From assembly GCF_007830065.1 (NCBI RefSeq), contig NZ_VLKK01000020.1:1-50649 (forward strand): a stretch of 50,649 nt of DNA, in the 5' to 3' direction. The position numbers and the translations under genes were made by a program. Under the pieces are notes generated by a model. It was not told the origin of the DNA. It did no database searches and saw only the letters and a program-made list of their open reading frames with translations. Position 1 is the first letter of the stretch, and every line of letters begins with the position of its first letter. This DNA is from Sphingobium wenxiniae. GTDB taxonomy: Bacteria; Pseudomonadota; Alphaproteobacteria; Sphingomonadales; Sphingomonadaceae. This document shows positions 50,334 through 50,649 of the stretch, in pieces.

Positions 50334-50649
50334 TGTTGATTTCCACTGAGAGTTGACCCGGGAGGGGCATAAGTTTCCACTGAGAAGTGACCCATGTTTT
50401 GACTTCCCTCTGGCTGATTGGTCGGAGGATTCAGGAGTGATCGACATGGCGTTATTGAGTGTAATCCGGCGCTGGCATTTCCGGCAGCAGGTTCCGATCC
50501 GGGAGATCGAGCGGCGCACTGGTTTGTCGCGCAACACGATCCGCAAGTACCTGCGGGCGGACACGGTAGAGCCGCAGTTCAAGGTTCCCGAGCGGCCGAG
50601 CAAGCTGGACCCGTATGCGGAGAAGCTGTCAGGCTGGCTGCGGATCGAG
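50334..50649 (+). mobile_element. IS21-family insertion sequence, left end (continues outside window)
   Basis: The element begins near 50334 with TGTTGATTTCCACTGAGA. It has two 20-base direct repeats of the terminal motif (50340-50359 and 50374-50393, 18 of 20 identical), the multiple terminal repeats typical of IS21. It is followed by istA. The right end and istB lie outside the window. It interrupts the DUF1214-type gene. Confidence 0.88.
50446..50649 (+). CDS. istA: IS21-family transposase IstA, N-terminal part
   Basis: The frame encodes MALLSVIRRWHFRQQVPIRE, then the helix-turn-helix RTGLSRNTIRKYLRAD, and runs off the window. This is the N-terminal DNA-binding region of IstA. The ATG at 50446 follows AGGAG at good spacing; an in-frame GTG at 50437, with GGAGG upstream, is an equally plausible start. 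Confidence 0.92.
   Translation, partial: MALLSVIRRWHFRQQVPIREIERRTGLSRNTIRKYLRADTVEPQFKVPERPSKLDPYAEKLSGWLRIE

Overview
The window is chromosomal DNA of an alphaproteobacterium of the family Sphingomonadaceae. The partial 16S rRNA gene at the left edge reads as Sphingobium-like by eye. The protein repertoire agrees: fused CysN/CysC, an arginine/glycine-rich N-terminal extension on ribosomal protein S5, an arginine at S12 position 88, and a cytochrome bc1 operon. Genus is a guess; family is fairly secure. Most of the window is GC-rich, with dense, overlapping genes.

Layout. 1-1100: 5' part of a 16S rRNA gene on the minus strand with its leader, a boxA-like element and a promoter. 1214-6683: a LuxR-type regulator divergent from sulfate activation genes cysD-cysNC, then a methylthioadenosine/SAH nucleosidase and a convergent adenine phosphoribosyltransferase. 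6698-9524: petABC (cytochrome bc1) with a terminator. 9733-13225: trmL-hemF-GNAT, a membrane protein and lipB. 13286-14355: a small lipoprotein and a secreted protein of unknown function. 14380-17594: queE, queC and lepA. 17771-19837: a CsgG-like secreted protein, an inverted-repeat element and an acyltransferase-3 membrane protein. 20306-37241: one long minus-strand block holding the str (rpsL-rpsG-fusA-tuf), S10 (rpsJ to rpsQ) and spc (rplN to secY-adk) gene sets. 37565-41218: a GGDEF-EAL protein and an M23 peptidase. 41355-48116: comM, rlmE, ppx, a Mth938-like protein, secF, secD and yajC. 48302-48378: tRNA-Pro(GGG).

The right end (48400-50649) differs from the rest. Just past the tRNA 3' end is the stub of a probable phosphotransferase gene, translationally coupled to an intact P450cam-like cytochrome P450. 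Upstream of that lies the C-terminal part of a DUF1214-type gene cut by the left end of an IS21-family element, whose istA runs off the window. This is best read as the remnant of a horizontally acquired catabolic cassette next to a tRNA gene.

No complete new defence system, CRISPR array or biosynthetic cluster is visible. The least expected signals are (i) the truncated P450 cassette, (ii) several long, structured spacers inside the ribosomal protein operons, including two interleaved 7-bp stems between rplO and secY, (iii) an arginine at S12 position 88, a site where substitution gives streptomycin resistance in other bacteria, and (iv) a spc operon that stops at adk with no rpsM-rpsK-rpoA-rplQ behind it.
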